Positions 25,460 through 34,526 of a stretch of 64,000 bases of DNA are shown in pieces (position 1 is the first letter of the stretch; each line of letters opens with the position of its first letter). The notes under the pieces are model-generated. The model was not told where the DNA came from. It searched no databases and saw only the letters and a list, made by a program, of their open reading frames with translations. Origin of the DNA: Pantoea cypripedii (GTDB lineage: Bacteria; Pseudomonadota; Gammaproteobacteria; Enterobacterales; Enterobacteriaceae); NCBI RefSeq assembly GCF_002095535.1, contig NZ_MLJI01000002.1, forward strand, positions 381,786 through 445,785. The letters run 5' to 3'. The translations under genes and the position numbers were made by a program.

Positions 25460-26722
25460 ATGTTCGCCCTCGTTGACGTGAATTCATTTTATGCTTCCTG
25501 CGAAACCGTGTTCAGGCCAGACCTGAAAGGACGTCCGGTTGTTGTGCTCAGCAATAACGATGGCTGCGTGATTGCCCGTTCGGCTGAAGCCAAAGTCCTC
25601 GGAATAAAAATGGGCGATCCGTATTTCAAAATGAAAAATGACCTGCGCCGCCACAGGGTGCAGGTGTTCAGTTCGAATTACGCGTTGTATGCCAATATGT
25701 CGAACAGAGTGATGACCACGCTCGAAGAAATGGCACCAGCCGTAGAAATTTACTCGATCGATGAAGCTTTTTTGAATCTGACCGGTGTACGGAACTGTAT
25801 CGGGCTGGAGCAATTCGGAAGAATGGTCAGAGAACGGGTGCTGCGGGATACGCACCTCACTGTCGGGGTGGGTATCGCACCGACCAAAACTCTGGCGAAA
25901 CTGGCTAATCACGCGGCTAAGACATGGAGTAAAACTGGCGGCGTGGTTGATCTCTCAAATATTGACCGGCAGCGGAAGCTGATGGCACATGTTGCAGTGG
26001 AAGATGTCTGGGGGATCGGACGACGCATTGGCAAAAAACTGAACCTGATGGGCATCGAGACAGCGCTTGAGCTGGCAGAAAGTTCTGCCTGGGTGATGCG
26101 CAAGCACTTCAGTGTGGTCATGGAGAGAACCATCCGGGAACTGCGCGGCGAGTCGTGCCTTGCACTGGAAGAGTTTGCCCCGACTAAACAGCAGATTGTC
26201 TGTTCCCGTTCCTTCGGTTCACGTATTACGGATTTCATGGATATGCGCCAGGCAGTGTGTGCCTATGCTGAACGCGCGGCTGAGAAGCTGCGGGAGGAAA
26301 AACAGTATTGCAGGCAGATCTCCGTTTTCCTGCGTACCAGCCCCCACGCTGAAAACGAGGTGTTCTACGGCAACCAGATTACGGGAAAACTCCTCACACC
26401 ATCAAATGACACACGTGACATCGTGCGTGTTGCTATGGATGCGCTCGATCGTATCTGGATAGATGGCCATCGGTATATGAAAGCCGGCGTCATGCTGGGG
26501 GATTTTTTCAGCCAGGGTGTGGCTCAGCTAAATCTCTTTGACGAATACAGTCCACAGGCCAACAGCGAGGCGCTGATGCGCGTCGTTGATGGTCTCAATC
26601 AAAGCGGGAAGGGAAAAATATGGTTCGCAGGACAGGGGATTCAGAAATCATGGGCAATGAAACGGGAAATGTTGTCTCCGGCATACACAACACGGTACTC
26701 GGACCTGCCCGTCGCGAAGTGA
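25460..26722 (+). CDS. umuC: UmuC-like catalytic subunit of DNA polymerase V
   Basis: A 420-residue Y-family polymerase. The N-terminus [10 protein letters not shown] and the [11 protein letters not shown] motif near residue 97 hold the catalytic Asp and Glu residues. The thumb has paired helix-hairpin-helix motifs ([12 protein letters not shown]), the little-finger domain follows, and QLNLF near residue 356 matches a beta-clamp-binding motif. It bypasses lesions at the cost of mutation, with UmuD' and RecA. Length is close to E. coli UmuC (422). The next gene begins inside its 3' end. Confidence 0.95.
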   Translation: MFALVDVNSFYASCETVFRPDLKGRPVVVLSNNDGCVIARSAEAKVLGIKMGDPYFKMKNDLRRHRVQVFSSNYALYANMSNRVMTTLEEMAPAVEIYSIDEAFLNLTGVRNCIGLEQFGRMVRERVLRDTHLTVGVGIAPTKTLAKLANHAAKTWSKTGGVVDLSNIDRQRKLMAHVAVEDVWGIGRRIGKKLNLMGIETALELAESSAWVMRKHFSVVMERTIRELRGESCLALEEFAPTKQQIVCSRSFGSRITDFMDMRQAVCAYAERAAEKLREEKQYCRQISVFLRTSPHAENEVFYGNQITGKLLTPSNDTRDIVRVAMDALDRIWIDGHRYMKAGVMLGDFFSQGVAQLNLFDEYSPQANSEALMRVVDGLNQSGKGKIWFAGQGIQKSWAMKREMLSPAYTTRYSDLPVAK

Positions 26723-27021
26723 CATTCGTACTAAAAAAGCTGGCGCAGATTCTGCCAACCAGTGAAACCTGCTATCTGGTCGAGTGTGGCGGAGAGCGCT
26801 GCATCATTGACGAGTACAAATCCCCTGGTGATGGTAGCAGAGTGTTGCTGGAGATATCCGATAATTATGAATGGGGAACGGTGCTTATTAACCCGTGGCG
26901 TATCGTCACTGATAGCGGTCAGGTCCTGGCGGAAGATATACGTATCGTGGGTGTGGTGACCCATGAGATAAAACGAATCAGTGATATCCCGCATCGCGCT
27001 GCCCTGCCGGAGTCTGTATAG
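26650..27021 (+). CDS. Hypothetical protein in the SOS operon
   Basis: About 123 residues from the ATG at 26650, which lies inside the end of umuC in another frame; a longer start at 26620 is possible. The sequence has a strand-rich core ([16 protein letters not shown], then [21 protein letters not shown]) and no motif I know. It ends 26 bases before the SRAP start codon, so it is probably cotranscribed with umuDC and SRAP under LexA. A role in damage tolerance is suggested by context only. Confidence 0.6.
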   Translation: MGNETGNVVSGIHNTVLGPARREVTFVLKKLAQILPTSETCYLVECGGERCIIDEYKSPGDGSRVLLEISDNYEWGTVLINPWRIVTDSGQVLAEDIRIVGVVTHEIKRISDIPHRAALPESV

Positions 27022-27047
27022 CGCTATCCTTTAATCAGGAGGTGGCT

Positions 27048-27728
27048 ATGTGTGGACGCTTCGCCCAGTACCGCAGCCGGGATGATTATTTTGAAGCTGC
27101 GGGTATCAGGCCTGATGAGATACTTTATGACCCTGAGCCAATCGGGCGCTTCAATGTTGCCCCCGGTAGACAGGTATTGCTGCTTAATGCCAGGAATGAA
27201 GGTCTATTCCTCGACCCTGTATTCTGGGGTTACGGTCCGGAATGGTGGCAGAAGCAGCCTCTCATCAATGCCCGCGGCGAGACAGCCGCCTCCAGTCGTA
27301 TGTTTAAGCCGCTCTGGAGTCGGGGCCGCGCGGTTGTGCCCGAAGATGGCTGGTATGAGTGGAAAAAAAACGGCAACAAAAAACAACCCTACTTCATATA
27401 CCGCGCTGATAAGCAGCCACTATTTTTTGCTGCTATTGGCAGGGCACCATTCAATGAAGATCATGGCCGCGAAGGATTCGTGATTGTCACGGCGGACAGT
27501 AATCAGGGCATGGTCGACATACACGATCGGCGTCCACTGGTACTTTATCCAGACGCAGTACGAGAATGGCTGAGTAATGAAACCCGTTCAGAACGTGCTG
27601 AAGAGATCATTCACCATGGTGTTCTTCCTGAAACAGCTTTTGCCTGGCATCCGGTGAGCCGGGCCGTCGGCAATATACGTAATCATGGCGAAAATCTAAT
27701 AGCCAGAATTGAAAACCCGGAAATATGA
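27048..27728 (+). CDS. yedK: SRAP-family DNA-protein crosslinker at abasic sites (YedK/HMCES)
   Basis: A 226-residue SRAP protein. The ATG at 27048 is certain because the mature protein must begin with Cys2 (MCGRF); caggaggt lies five bases upstream. Active-site residues are Cys2, Asn74 (INARGET), Glu104 (WYEWKK) and His160 (DIHDRRPLVL), equivalent to those of E. coli YedK. SRAP proteins form a covalent link with abasic sites in single-stranded DNA and shield them from breakage and error-prone bypass. Placement in a LexA-controlled operon with polymerase V links abasic-site shielding and translesion synthesis on one plasmid unit. Confidence 0.93.
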   Translation: MCGRFAQYRSRDDYFEAAGIRPDEILYDPEPIGRFNVAPGRQVLLLNARNEGLFLDPVFWGYGPEWWQKQPLINARGETAASSRMFKPLWSRGRAVVPEDGWYEWKKNGNKKQPYFIYRADKQPLFFAAIGRAPFNEDHGREGFVIVTADSNQGMVDIHDRRPLVLYPDAVREWLSNETRSERAEEIIHHGVLPETAFAWHPVSRAVGNIRNHGENLIARIENPEI

Positions 27729-27762
27729 CGGGAGCCTGTTGAAACCTAACACGAGCACATGC

Positions 27763-28398
27763 TTAAGAGTCATCAGCCGGGCATACAGAAACGAAGTTTT
27801 CAGCGTTGGCCAACAACAGATAAACCGATGAGGATTTGTCCCCATCAGCAAGTTCACGACGCCATCCACACCGGTTTAACAGTTTATCCAGTCCTGCCAG
27901 GTTGCCAGTGAGTCTTGCTGTAAGGGGAGTAATTTGCTTTCCTTCATCATCGAACGCGGTATTTAGTGATGTTCGGGGCAGATAAATACCATTTACATTC
28001 TGGTTTATCGGTACAGCGTTGCGCCCGGACCACTCTCTGTCACTGAGTTGCCGATATACCCATTGCATTTGTTTTGCTGTTTCGATCGCATAGGTCAGAC
28101 GGAATAAATCATTCTGCTGTGTCAGGTCGCCGGTGCAGGAGCGCCAGAGATAATCGATTTTATGCCGCAGTCTGGCTCTTGTGCCGAGCATCCTGCCCTG
28201 CTTCAGCAGCCATTGAATATCTGTCGCCACTTCACGTGGGAAACGATGTTGTTTGAGAGCAGTGGCCAGCCAGCGTGTCAGAAAAATATTCTCCTGAGAC
28301 TCGGAGCTTATCTGTCCGTCATGCCTGGCCAGCTCAAGAGCAACCAGAGCGCACCATGCCAGATGCCCCGATTTCTCTGTCATCGATTCAGTAATCAC
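27763..28398 (-). CDS. DUF2913 family protein
   Basis: A 211-residue protein whose pattern (HLAWCALVALELA near the start, FLTRWLATALKQHRFPREVATDIQWLLKQGR, LRHKIDYLW) I recognise as DUF2913, a family found on enterobacterial plasmids and islands without known function. It is mostly helical, with no signal peptide. GTG at 28398 is the likely start, with gggagg just upstream; the in-frame ATG at 28383 is the alternative. It is convergent with the SRAP gene. Confidence 0.75.
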   Translation of the reverse strand: MITESMTEKSGHLAWCALVALELARHDGQISSESQENIFLTRWLATALKQHRFPREVATDIQWLLKQGRMLGTRARLRHKIDYLWRSCTGDLTQQNDLFRLTYAIETAKQMQWVYRQLSDREWSGRNAVPINQNVNGIYLPRTSLNTAFDDEGKQITPLTARLTGNLAGLDKLLNRCGWRRELADGDKSSSVYLLLANAENFVSVCPADDS

Positions 28399-28461
28399 AC
28401 GTTACCCCTCCCTGTAATTAAGAACTGCTCCAGTATTGCCCCGACCTATGTGCTGATGGGT

Positions 28462-28788
28462 TTATTCATATTGAAAATCGATGTCTATATTTTCTTCAGG
28501 AACATTCACAGTAATCGAGCATCTGGTCCAGATTGCCATACCCCTGTTCGTATTTTCTTCGATAAAAATGCGCTGCAACTCTCTTAGTGCATCAGACAAG
28601 TCGGCTACGGCATGCGGGTCAGGATCAAACCAGTCTGGTTCACTATCTTCATCCAGATAATCGAATTCAAATTCACCACCCTCCTCTGCCGGAAACAATG
28701 TTGCTTTTACGTACAGCTCGGTGGCATTGTCCGGACCACAGCTAAAAACGATTTGCCCGATTTTCTGATACAAATCTTCAATCTGCAT
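28462..28788 (-). CDS. YezG/DUF600-like immunity protein
   Basis: A 108-residue acidic protein with the pattern of YezG-type antitoxins: IEDLYQKIGQIV at the start, a YVKATLF strand, an EFDYLDED loop, a helix DLSDALRELQRIF and a closing strand pair ending DIDFQYE. YezG family members neutralise LXG/DNase toxins by direct binding. No cognate toxin gene lies beside it, so it is an orphan immunity gene. It is upstream of DUF2913 on the same strand, with 63 bases between. Confidence 0.65.
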   Translation of the reverse strand: MQIEDLYQKIGQIVFSCGPDNATELYVKATLFPAEEGGEFEFDYLDEDSEPDWFDPDPHAVADLSDALRELQRIFIEENTNRGMAIWTRCSITVNVPEENIDIDFQYE

Positions 28789-29189
28789 TGTATTACCTTA
28801 ATCAACTATCTCTGTTGCCAGATCAATCTGCTTTTTATCGTATGAATGGGAGGGGGGTTACTTAATCAACGAGAACAATCGTTCGAAACGGGATTTTATC
28901 ATCGTGAATGATTTGCGACTGCGTTAACAGTTCTGAATTATAGGGAAAATTACGTTTCCTTGCAGTAATTCAGATTATTTCTGATAAAAATAGTCCGGTT
29001 ACAGAGTAACGAAGGTGATTAAAAGAACTCTCTTACTGATCAGGATAAAAATCAGACTTCTTGCCGCTATTCGCATTGCCTTCTGCTTTGCTGTAATGTA
29101 CCAGGTGTATATAATCGAATCGAAGCAGTCTTCATAATCATGAGGACACTATTAGTTGATATTCTATAACCCAGGTTCTGGAGACGGAC
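28789..29189. other. Intergenic region upstream of hns
   Basis: About 400 AT-rich bases between the divergent YezG-like gene and hns. It must contain both promoters. Its A/T-rich, bendable character fits autoregulation by H-NS, which is inferred. Confidence 0.4.
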
Positions 29190-29591
29190 ATGAGTGAGTC
29201 ACTTAAGGCGTTAAATAATATTCGAACACTGCGCGCGCAGGCACGGGAACTTGCACTGGCTGATCTCGAAGAGATGCTGGAAAAATTCAGCGTTGTTGTT
29301 GCAGAACGTCGTGAAGAAAGTCATGCAGAAGAAGCTGCTGTTCGCGAGAAAGAAGAGAAACTGGCTAAATATCGCGAATTGCTTCTGGAAGAAGGTATTG
29401 ATCCATCCGAATTGCTGGGGTCCCTGCAAGGATCAGGCAAACCGCGTGCTAAACGTGCCCCTCGCCCGGCCAAGTATAAATATACCGATGAAAATGGCCA
29501 GGAAAAGAACTGGACTGGTCAGGGACGTACGCCAGCTCCGATTAAAGCAGCAATCGAAAGCGGTAAATCTCTGGATGATTTCCTGATTTAA
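29190..29591 (+). CDS. hns: H-NS-family nucleoid-associated protein
   Basis: A 133-residue protein. The N-terminal coiled-coil oligomerisation region is residues 1-65, rich in Glu/Lys/Ala. A flexible basic linker ([13 protein letters not shown]) follows, and then the C-terminal DNA-binding domain with TGQGRTP at 109-115, the minor-groove-binding loop. H-NS paralogues on conjugative plasmids (for example Sfh) silence AT-rich plasmid genes and lower the cost to the host. ggag is six bases before the ATG. A hairpin follows the stop. Confidence 0.95.
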   Translation: MSESLKALNNIRTLRAQARELALADLEEMLEKFSVVVAERREESHAEEAAVREKEEKLAKYRELLLEEGIDPSELLGSLQGSGKPRAKRAPRPAKYKYTDENGQEKNWTGQGRTPAPIKAAIESGKSLDDFLI

Positions 29592-29599
29592 ACCACTTT

Positions 29600-29635
29600 A
29601 TCAGTTATGTGGTTAAAACTGGCCACATAGCTGAT
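29600..29635 (+). terminator. Hairpin after hns
   Basis: A 13-bp inverted repeat (atcagttatgtgg / ccacatagctgat, one G-U pair) with a 10-base loop starts nine bases after the hns stop. It is followed by only a short T-rich stretch. Confidence 0.6.
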
Positions 29636-29807
29636 TTACTGTTCCTTCCGAGCGTACCTGCTTTTTTTTTCTGAATACCCTGCTAGCTGTGAAATTAACA
29701 ACTCACCTGGCATCCTCTTTGTGTCCTGTCAATTCGCCAAATAAATCAGAAATGAACGCTGTAGCTTATCGAAATAAGTGAAGCCATCTGCTCGTTCTGT
29801 ATGACAT

Positions 29808-29833
29808 GACAGCAGGTAAAGTCCCCTGCTGTC
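29808..29833 (-). terminator. Hairpin after the phytase gene
   Basis: A perfect 9-bp inverted repeat (gacagcagg / cctgctgtc) with an 8-base loop lies just beyond the minus-strand phytase stop. It could end the inositol-phosphate operon. Confidence 0.5.
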
Positions 29834-29840
29834 CGTAACG

Positions 29841-31121
29841 CTACTGATAACTCACAGGCGTTATCGCCCTATGATCAAGATTTTTGCTTAACGCACTGAC
29901 AGCAGTCTTCATCGGGCAGAGTGTTCCCACCGCTGTAATGCGGCAATCTGACTGGCTCCACTCCTGTCGCAACAGCGGGTGCGTGTGATCGATCGCCTGC
30001 AAAAGACGTAAATCATCAAGACTCTGTCCCTGGAAGTAAACATGAAGGAATCGCTCGCCACTTTTTGTATCGCGCCAGCGTTCGAACACCAGACTACTGC
30101 CTGGGGGAATATTCCCGCGCGTATAACCCGATAACGTCCAGCTGAATCTCATCAACGTTCGTACCATTGCGATATTCGTGTCATGGGCGACCAGCAGTAA
30201 CCAATGTGTGTCAGGCATAACGTCATCGGTTTTGTTAACGCCCTGCTCAATCCCCTGCAGCATCGCATTCAGCAGAATCGATCCGCGTTTTTGCGCGGTG
30301 TAAAGCACGTCATTACTAAGATCATAATTGGCAGTTAACAGGGGTAAGACATCCGTGATTTGCTGAGACGAAGTGATATTGCCCCATGCCAGCTGATTCA
30401 GTGGCAGATTCTCATTCCAGCCCAGACGCAGGGTTTCCACCATATTGGCAAGCACACTTAAACCGTCGACTGAGGTTTTGCCACTATCGCTTTGTCTGAT
30501 TTGCCACGGTTTTTCGAAAAATGAACAGTCGGTACCCGGACTGCACACTGCCACTTTCAGTGCCTGAATCGCGGGCTGCAAAGCCTGCTGTCGCGCCTTC
30601 AGGTTGCCAGCCGCAGCGCTGACCGCAGCCCGTTGTCTGACCGGATCGGTACGAGTCGCCGGAAACGCTTCAGTCTGAAACAACGGGTCGTCCTCCCCAT
30701 CCACGCGATGAATTGCAACGCCACACCCCGGAAAAGCCCCATCAACCAGTGCCTGTGCCGTCGCACGCGTGCGTTGCAGCGGGCTGGCGCGCACGTATAC
30801 ATCATCCGGTTGCGGACAGCCTGATGTCAGCAGACCCAGATGACGATATTGCTCCCCTTCCCAGCGTCCTTTATTTTCCACCGCTGCGTAGCCATGACCG
30901 GTCAGTTCACCGTCATGTGTTGTCCAGGTTGTCCAGGCCCGATGTGTTGCGGCCTCCATATCTTTTCGGTTGCCAGGAGTGGGTGGACGAATGCCGTGGC
31001 GGCTCAGCTCCACCACTTTTTCCAGCTGATACTGCGCTTCGGCATACACCTGCGTTGCGCTTAACCACAGTGCTCCGGCAATGCACAGGCGTGCAGCAGC
31101 CTGATGTCTGCGTGGCATCAT
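29841..31121 (-). CDS. appA: Periplasmic histidine acid phosphatase, AppA-type 6-phytase
   Basis: A 426-residue branch-2 histidine phosphatase with a signal peptide (residues 1 to about 28, ending VYAEA). The catalytic RHGIRPPTP motif has Arg41-His42, and HDTN lies near residue 313. HDTN, rather than the HDSN of glucose-1-phosphatase (Agp), favours a phytase-type enzyme. Several Cys residues would form disulphides in the periplasm. It would release phosphate from phytate or other phosphomonoesters. It is the last gene of an operon, 23 bases after the antiporter, with aagga upstream of the ATG. Confidence 0.88.
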   Translation of the reverse strand: MMPRRHQAAARLCIAGALWLSATQVYAEAQYQLEKVVELSRHGIRPPTPGNRKDMEAATHRAWTTWTTHDGELTGHGYAAVENKGRWEGEQYRHLGLLTSGCPQPDDVYVRASPLQRTRATAQALVDGAFPGCGVAIHRVDGEDDPLFQTEAFPATRTDPVRQRAAVSAAAGNLKARQQALQPAIQALKVAVCSPGTDCSFFEKPWQIRQSDSGKTSVDGLSVLANMVETLRLGWNENLPLNQLAWGNITSSQQITDVLPLLTANYDLSNDVLYTAQKRGSILLNAMLQGIEQGVNKTDDVMPDTHWLLLVAHDTNIAMVRTLMRFSWTLSGYTRGNIPPGSSLVFERWRDTKSGERFLHVYFQGQSLDDLRLLQAIDHTHPLLRQEWSQSDCRITAVGTLCPMKTAVSALSKNLDHRAITPVSYQ

Positions 31122-31144
31122 AATGTCTTCCTTATTGGGTGTAA

Positions 31145-32506
31145 TTAAGATGAATAAAGGGTGCGGTGTTCGCTGGCGTTACGTCTGGCCACCATCACTG
31201 CGGTGATAAAGCATAACAACGCGGAAACGATACCGGCTGCCACCCAGAACAGGGACAGTGTGTGAAAGTCATAGAGTTTTTTGCCATTTTCAATCACCGA
31301 GGTTTTATCGATGATAATGCCGGTCAAAAACTCGCCAAAACCAGCACCAGCATAACTGACAATGCCAATGGTCCCCAGTGCAGCGCCTGCCGCCTTTCTC
31401 GAAGAGATATCCACGGCCAGCAGGCCACCGAGGAAACAGGTCAGTGCACCGATGGTGGCACCAAAAATCACCATAGACAGAATATCGGTATAGTAGCTGT
31501 GCGGTGACCACAACATCAGGGCAAATCCGCCGGTGTTCAGCAGGCTGATAAACCCCGCCATAATACTGCGATTGCGGGCAAAGAAGCGGTCCGATAGCAT
31601 GCCCGCCAGGATGGTACCGATGATCCCCGCGATAGCGTTAACGCCAATGATGGCGGAGGCTTCAACTGTGGTGTAACCCTTCCCCTGTTGCAGGAAGAAG
31701 ATCCCCCATGAATTCACTCCGTAACGGTCGATATACATAAACGCAGAAGCCAGCGCCAGCGTCCAGAGTGCCGGATTACGGAGGGCCATCAGTTGATTCT
31801 TCAGAATGGAGCTTTTCGCCTCTTCCTCTTCCATGGGTTCATTGCTGATTTCATGAATCGACGGAAAGCCACTGCTCTGCGGTGAATCACGCATAAAAAT
31901 CAGCATGATCACCACTCCCACTGCACCCAGTGCAGCCGTTGACAGATAGCCCATGTGCCAGCCGTAGCCGGCGATCACGGCAGCGATGACCATGTACGTC
32001 ATGGCTTCACCAATGTTATGCGCGGTCGACCAGATTGAGTAAAACGTGCCCCGTTCTCTGGTGCTGTACCAGCGTGCCAGTGATACAGCACATGGACCCA
32101 CCCCCATCGATTGTGCCCAGCCGTTAATGCCCCAGAAAACAGCCAGCAGCATGGCGTTGGTGGTCATGCCCATCATCAGGTTCATACCTGCACTGAGGAG
32201 CAGACCAAGGCTCATAAAGCGCACGACATTAGCGTGATCGGAAAGGAAACCGTTAACCAGTTTGCCAATGGCATAGCTGAAGAACAGTGCGGAACCAATC
32301 ATGCCAAGCTCTGACGGTGATATACCCAGCTCCACCAGTGCGCTTTTAGCAACGGTGAAAGAAAGGCGACACACGTAGAATGTTACGTAAGCCAGCGTCA
32401 TGGCCAGAAACGTCTGCCACCGTACAAAGCGGAAGTGTTTATCATTGAAGGAGCCAGCGTGCTTCTCCGGGCTGGCACGGAAAAAACTGAATAATGCAGA
32501 CATCAT
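31145..32506 (-). CDS. MFS organophosphate:phosphate antiporter (OPA family)
   Basis: A 453-residue, 12-helix major-facilitator protein of the OPA family (GlpT, UhpT, UhpC, PgtP). Signs are the YVTFYVCRLSFTVAKSAL stretch in helix 1, GKLVNGFLSDHA in the loop after helix 2, and WSTAHNIGEA in the middle of the first half. OPA carriers exchange inorganic phosphate for a phosphorylated organic molecule. With a phytase and an inositol-phosphatase next to it, an inositol phosphate or another phosphoester is the likely cargo. The ATG at 32506 has ggag six bases upstream; a longer start at 32530 is less likely. Confidence 0.9.
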   Translation of the reverse strand: MMSALFSFFRASPEKHAGSFNDKHFRFVRWQTFLAMTLAYVTFYVCRLSFTVAKSALVELGISPSELGMIGSALFFSYAIGKLVNGFLSDHANVVRFMSLGLLLSAGMNLMMGMTTNAMLLAVFWGINGWAQSMGVGPCAVSLARWYSTRERGTFYSIWSTAHNIGEAMTYMVIAAVIAGYGWHMGYLSTAALGAVGVVIMLIFMRDSPQSSGFPSIHEISNEPMEEEEAKSSILKNQLMALRNPALWTLALASAFMYIDRYGVNSWGIFFLQQGKGYTTVEASAIIGVNAIAGIIGTILAGMLSDRFFARNRSIMAGFISLLNTGGFALMLWSPHSYYTDILSMVIFGATIGALTCFLGGLLAVDISSRKAAGAALGTIGIVSYAGAGFGEFLTGIIIDKTSVIENGKKLYDFHTLSLFWVAAGIVSALLCFITAVMVARRNASEHRTLYSS

Positions 32507-32609
32507 TTTGTCTCCGTCGGGCGGAGGCAAGACTGATTGCTGTATTTCATCCCTGAAGGCAAATTCCGTATTGTGTAGAGTACAGAATCAGGTGCCATAC
32601 CCATGCAGG

Positions 32610-33419
32610 TTAAAGTAAGGGTTGTTTAACCCATTGTTGTAATTGTGGATAAAGCGATTTACTTGCCATTAATACCGGGTTGCCGTGCGCAATACCCTCT
32701 GCTGCCAGATAATTATTTGTGGTTCCTCCTGCTTCGCGCATCAGCACGATACCGGGTAATCCATCCCAGGGATTCATATGAGGTTCGTAGTAACCAATCA
32801 GGCGCCCGGCTGCTGCCCAGGCACTCATCAACGCACCGGAGCCATTGCGTACAAACATGCCGCCATGCTGTAACAGCTGATCGATGAAGGGCAGAAAATC
32901 TGATGATGAAACGCGATGCGAAGTCCCTACTCCCATTACCCCTTCAGCAACTGTAGTCGCCTGATGTGGCTCAATTTTCTGGTTGTTGAGCCATGCACCG
33001 CCGCCCCGCAGGGCATGAAACAATTCATGATGATTCGGGTCGTAGACTACTCCAATCACCGGTTCATCCTCGACGACGATCGCCAGAGATAAACACCAGG
33101 TGTGCAGGCCGTTGAGAAAACAGCTGGTCCCGTCAATAGGGTCAACCACCCACAGTACGCACCTGCCAGCATCAGCCGTCCCCCCCTCCTCACCAAGGAA
33201 TCCATCCTCCGGAAAAGCCTGCGCAATACGCGATTTGACGAAGGATTCCACCTCACGGTCGGCACGGCTGACCACATCCTGTAAGTCACTTCCTTTGTGC
33301 TCAGTTTTCAGCTGATCCCGTTGCTGATAGAACTCATAAGCCAGTTTTCCCCCTGCTTCAGCAAGACTGCAGGCGAAGCGGTAACGCGCCTGCAGCGAAT
33401 CTTTTTCATAGGCTGCCAT
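32610..33419 (-). CDS. Inositol-monophosphatase-family phosphatase
   Basis: A 269-residue protein of the IMPase/FBPase/CysQ group. Metal ligands are visible: Glu77/Glu78 (LGEEGG), Asp93-Pro-Ile-Asp96-Gly-Thr (DPIDGT) and the WDGLPG motif near residue 218. It would remove phosphate from myo-inositol phosphates in the cytoplasm in a Mg-dependent way. It is the first gene after the palindromic operator and precedes the antiporter by 103 bases. A histidinol- or nucleotide-phosphatase role is possible, but context favours inositol phosphate. Confidence 0.9.
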   Translation of the reverse strand: MAAYEKDSLQARYRFACSLAEAGGKLAYEFYQQRDQLKTEHKGSDLQDVVSRADREVESFVKSRIAQAFPEDGFLGEEGGTADAGRCVLWVVDPIDGTSCFLNGLHTWCLSLAIVVEDEPVIGVVYDPNHHELFHALRGGGAWLNNQKIEPHQATTVAEGVMGVGTSHRVSSSDFLPFIDQLLQHGGMFVRNGSGALMSAWAAAGRLIGYYEPHMNPWDGLPGIVLMREAGGTTNNYLAAEGIAHGNPVLMASKSLYPQLQQWVKQPLL

Positions 33420-33433
33420 AACATCTCCTCAAA

Positions 33434-33451
33434 ATTGCACACGTGTGCAAT
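33434..33451 (-). promoter_or_regulatory. Perfect 18-bp palindromic operator
   Basis: The sequence attgcacacgtgtgcaat is an exact palindrome centred on CG, 15 bases before the IMPase start, as expected for a LacI-family dimer. It overlaps the likely -10 region of the promoter, so binding would block transcription. Confidence 0.85.
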
Positions 33452-33458
33452 ATGCGAC

Positions 33459-33480
33459 AAAAAATTAGCCCCTCAGGGCT
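33459..33480 (-). terminator. Rho-independent terminator of the lacI-type gene
   Basis: On the minus strand a GC hairpin (agccc / gggct, 4-base loop) is followed by aatttttt. It lies about 65 bases after the regulator's stop and separates it from the operon it probably controls. Confidence 0.75.
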
Positions 33481-33545
33481 GAAAGGAGTCTGGCGATAAT
33501 TCAGGGATTAATCTGTGACCGAATCCGCATAAAACTAATTTTCCA

Positions 33546-34526
33546 TTATGCACTATGACGAATAATTAGTTTCACCGGTACTGCACGATGGCGGGAAGGC
33601 AGGTCGAACTGAGCAATACGGGTTACCAGAAGATCGACCGCCTGCTGTGCCAGTCCGTCGGTATCCTGTTGTATTGTCGTCAGTTGATACGGGGCCCAGC
33701 TGGCCTGAGGAATGTCATCAAAACCAATCACGGCGGGCGATTTTTCAGAAGCATTGAGTGAGCGAAGACCATCCATTGCTCCCAGCGCGAGCATGTCGGT
33801 GGCACACAGCAGCACCTGGCAGGTAAAGAGTTCAATGGCGGCTGCGCGGCCTGCATCATACCCTCCGCCCGCTATAAACCGTGTGCTGACCGATAAATCG
33901 GGCATGGAAGAGATCAGCGCATTATAGCGTTCTGAAGTACTGAAATTACTGCGGTCCTCGCCAATAAAGCCAATATTATGCCAGCCCTGCTCCCGGCAAT
34001 ATTCGGCCATCAGCTGCATTCCCTGCGCATTATCACTGGCAACGCGATCGCAGCCTTTCAGATCAGCGTGGCGGTTAATCAGCGTGACCGGAATCTTGCG
34101 CGAGAGATATTCTTCTGCCAGTGACAAGGGGGGGGCGCCGGAGGTAATAATGACGCCCGCGACGTGGTAGCTCAGAAGTTGCTTCAGAGATGGCGCAAGC
34201 TGCTCAGGATCATCCGCGTTCATCAGTAATGGCATAAAGCCATGCAATGCAAGCTGATGGACCAGGGGAGTTAACAGCTTGCTGCGAAAGGGATTATCAA
34301 AGCCTGCTGTCACGATACCGATAAAGTTGCTGCTGCCGGTATTCATGGTACGGGCGATAATATTGACCTGGTAGCCCAGCTGTTCAGCGGCATGCATGAC
34401 CTTGGCGCGTGTTTTCTCTGCGACCGAGGCGCCGGGAGTAAAAGTGCGTGATACTGCTGAACGCGACACCCCAGCCAGGCGCGCCACATCTTCAGCTTTA
34501 ATCCAGTTTTTCCCTTTCTCACTCAT
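33546..34526 (-). CDS. LacI-family transcriptional regulator
   Basis: About 326 residues from ATG 34526. The DNA-binding domain has the LacI pattern (AEDVARLAGVSRSAVSRTF, hinge helix QVNIIARTMNTG), followed by a periplasmic-binding-like sensor domain (residues 60-320) that binds a sugar-like effector. It is upstream of, and codirectional with, the IMPase-antiporter-phytase genes, separated by a terminator and the palindromic operator. It probably represses them until an inositol-type inducer binds. The longer in-frame start at 34577 is not excluded. Confidence 0.9.
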   Translation of the reverse strand: MSEKGKNWIKAEDVARLAGVSRSAVSRTFTPGASVAEKTRAKVMHAAEQLGYQVNIIARTMNTGSSNFIGIVTAGFDNPFRSKLLTPLVHQLALHGFMPLLMNADDPEQLAPSLKQLLSYHVAGVIITSGAPPLSLAEEYLSRKIPVTLINRHADLKGCDRVASDNAQGMQLMAEYCREQGWHNIGFIGEDRSNFSTSERYNALISSMPDLSVSTRFIAGGGYDAGRAAAIELFTCQVLLCATDMLALGAMDGLRSLNASEKSPAVIGFDDIPQASWAPYQLTTIQQDTDGLAQQAVDLLVTRIAQFDLPSRHRAVPVKLIIRHSA

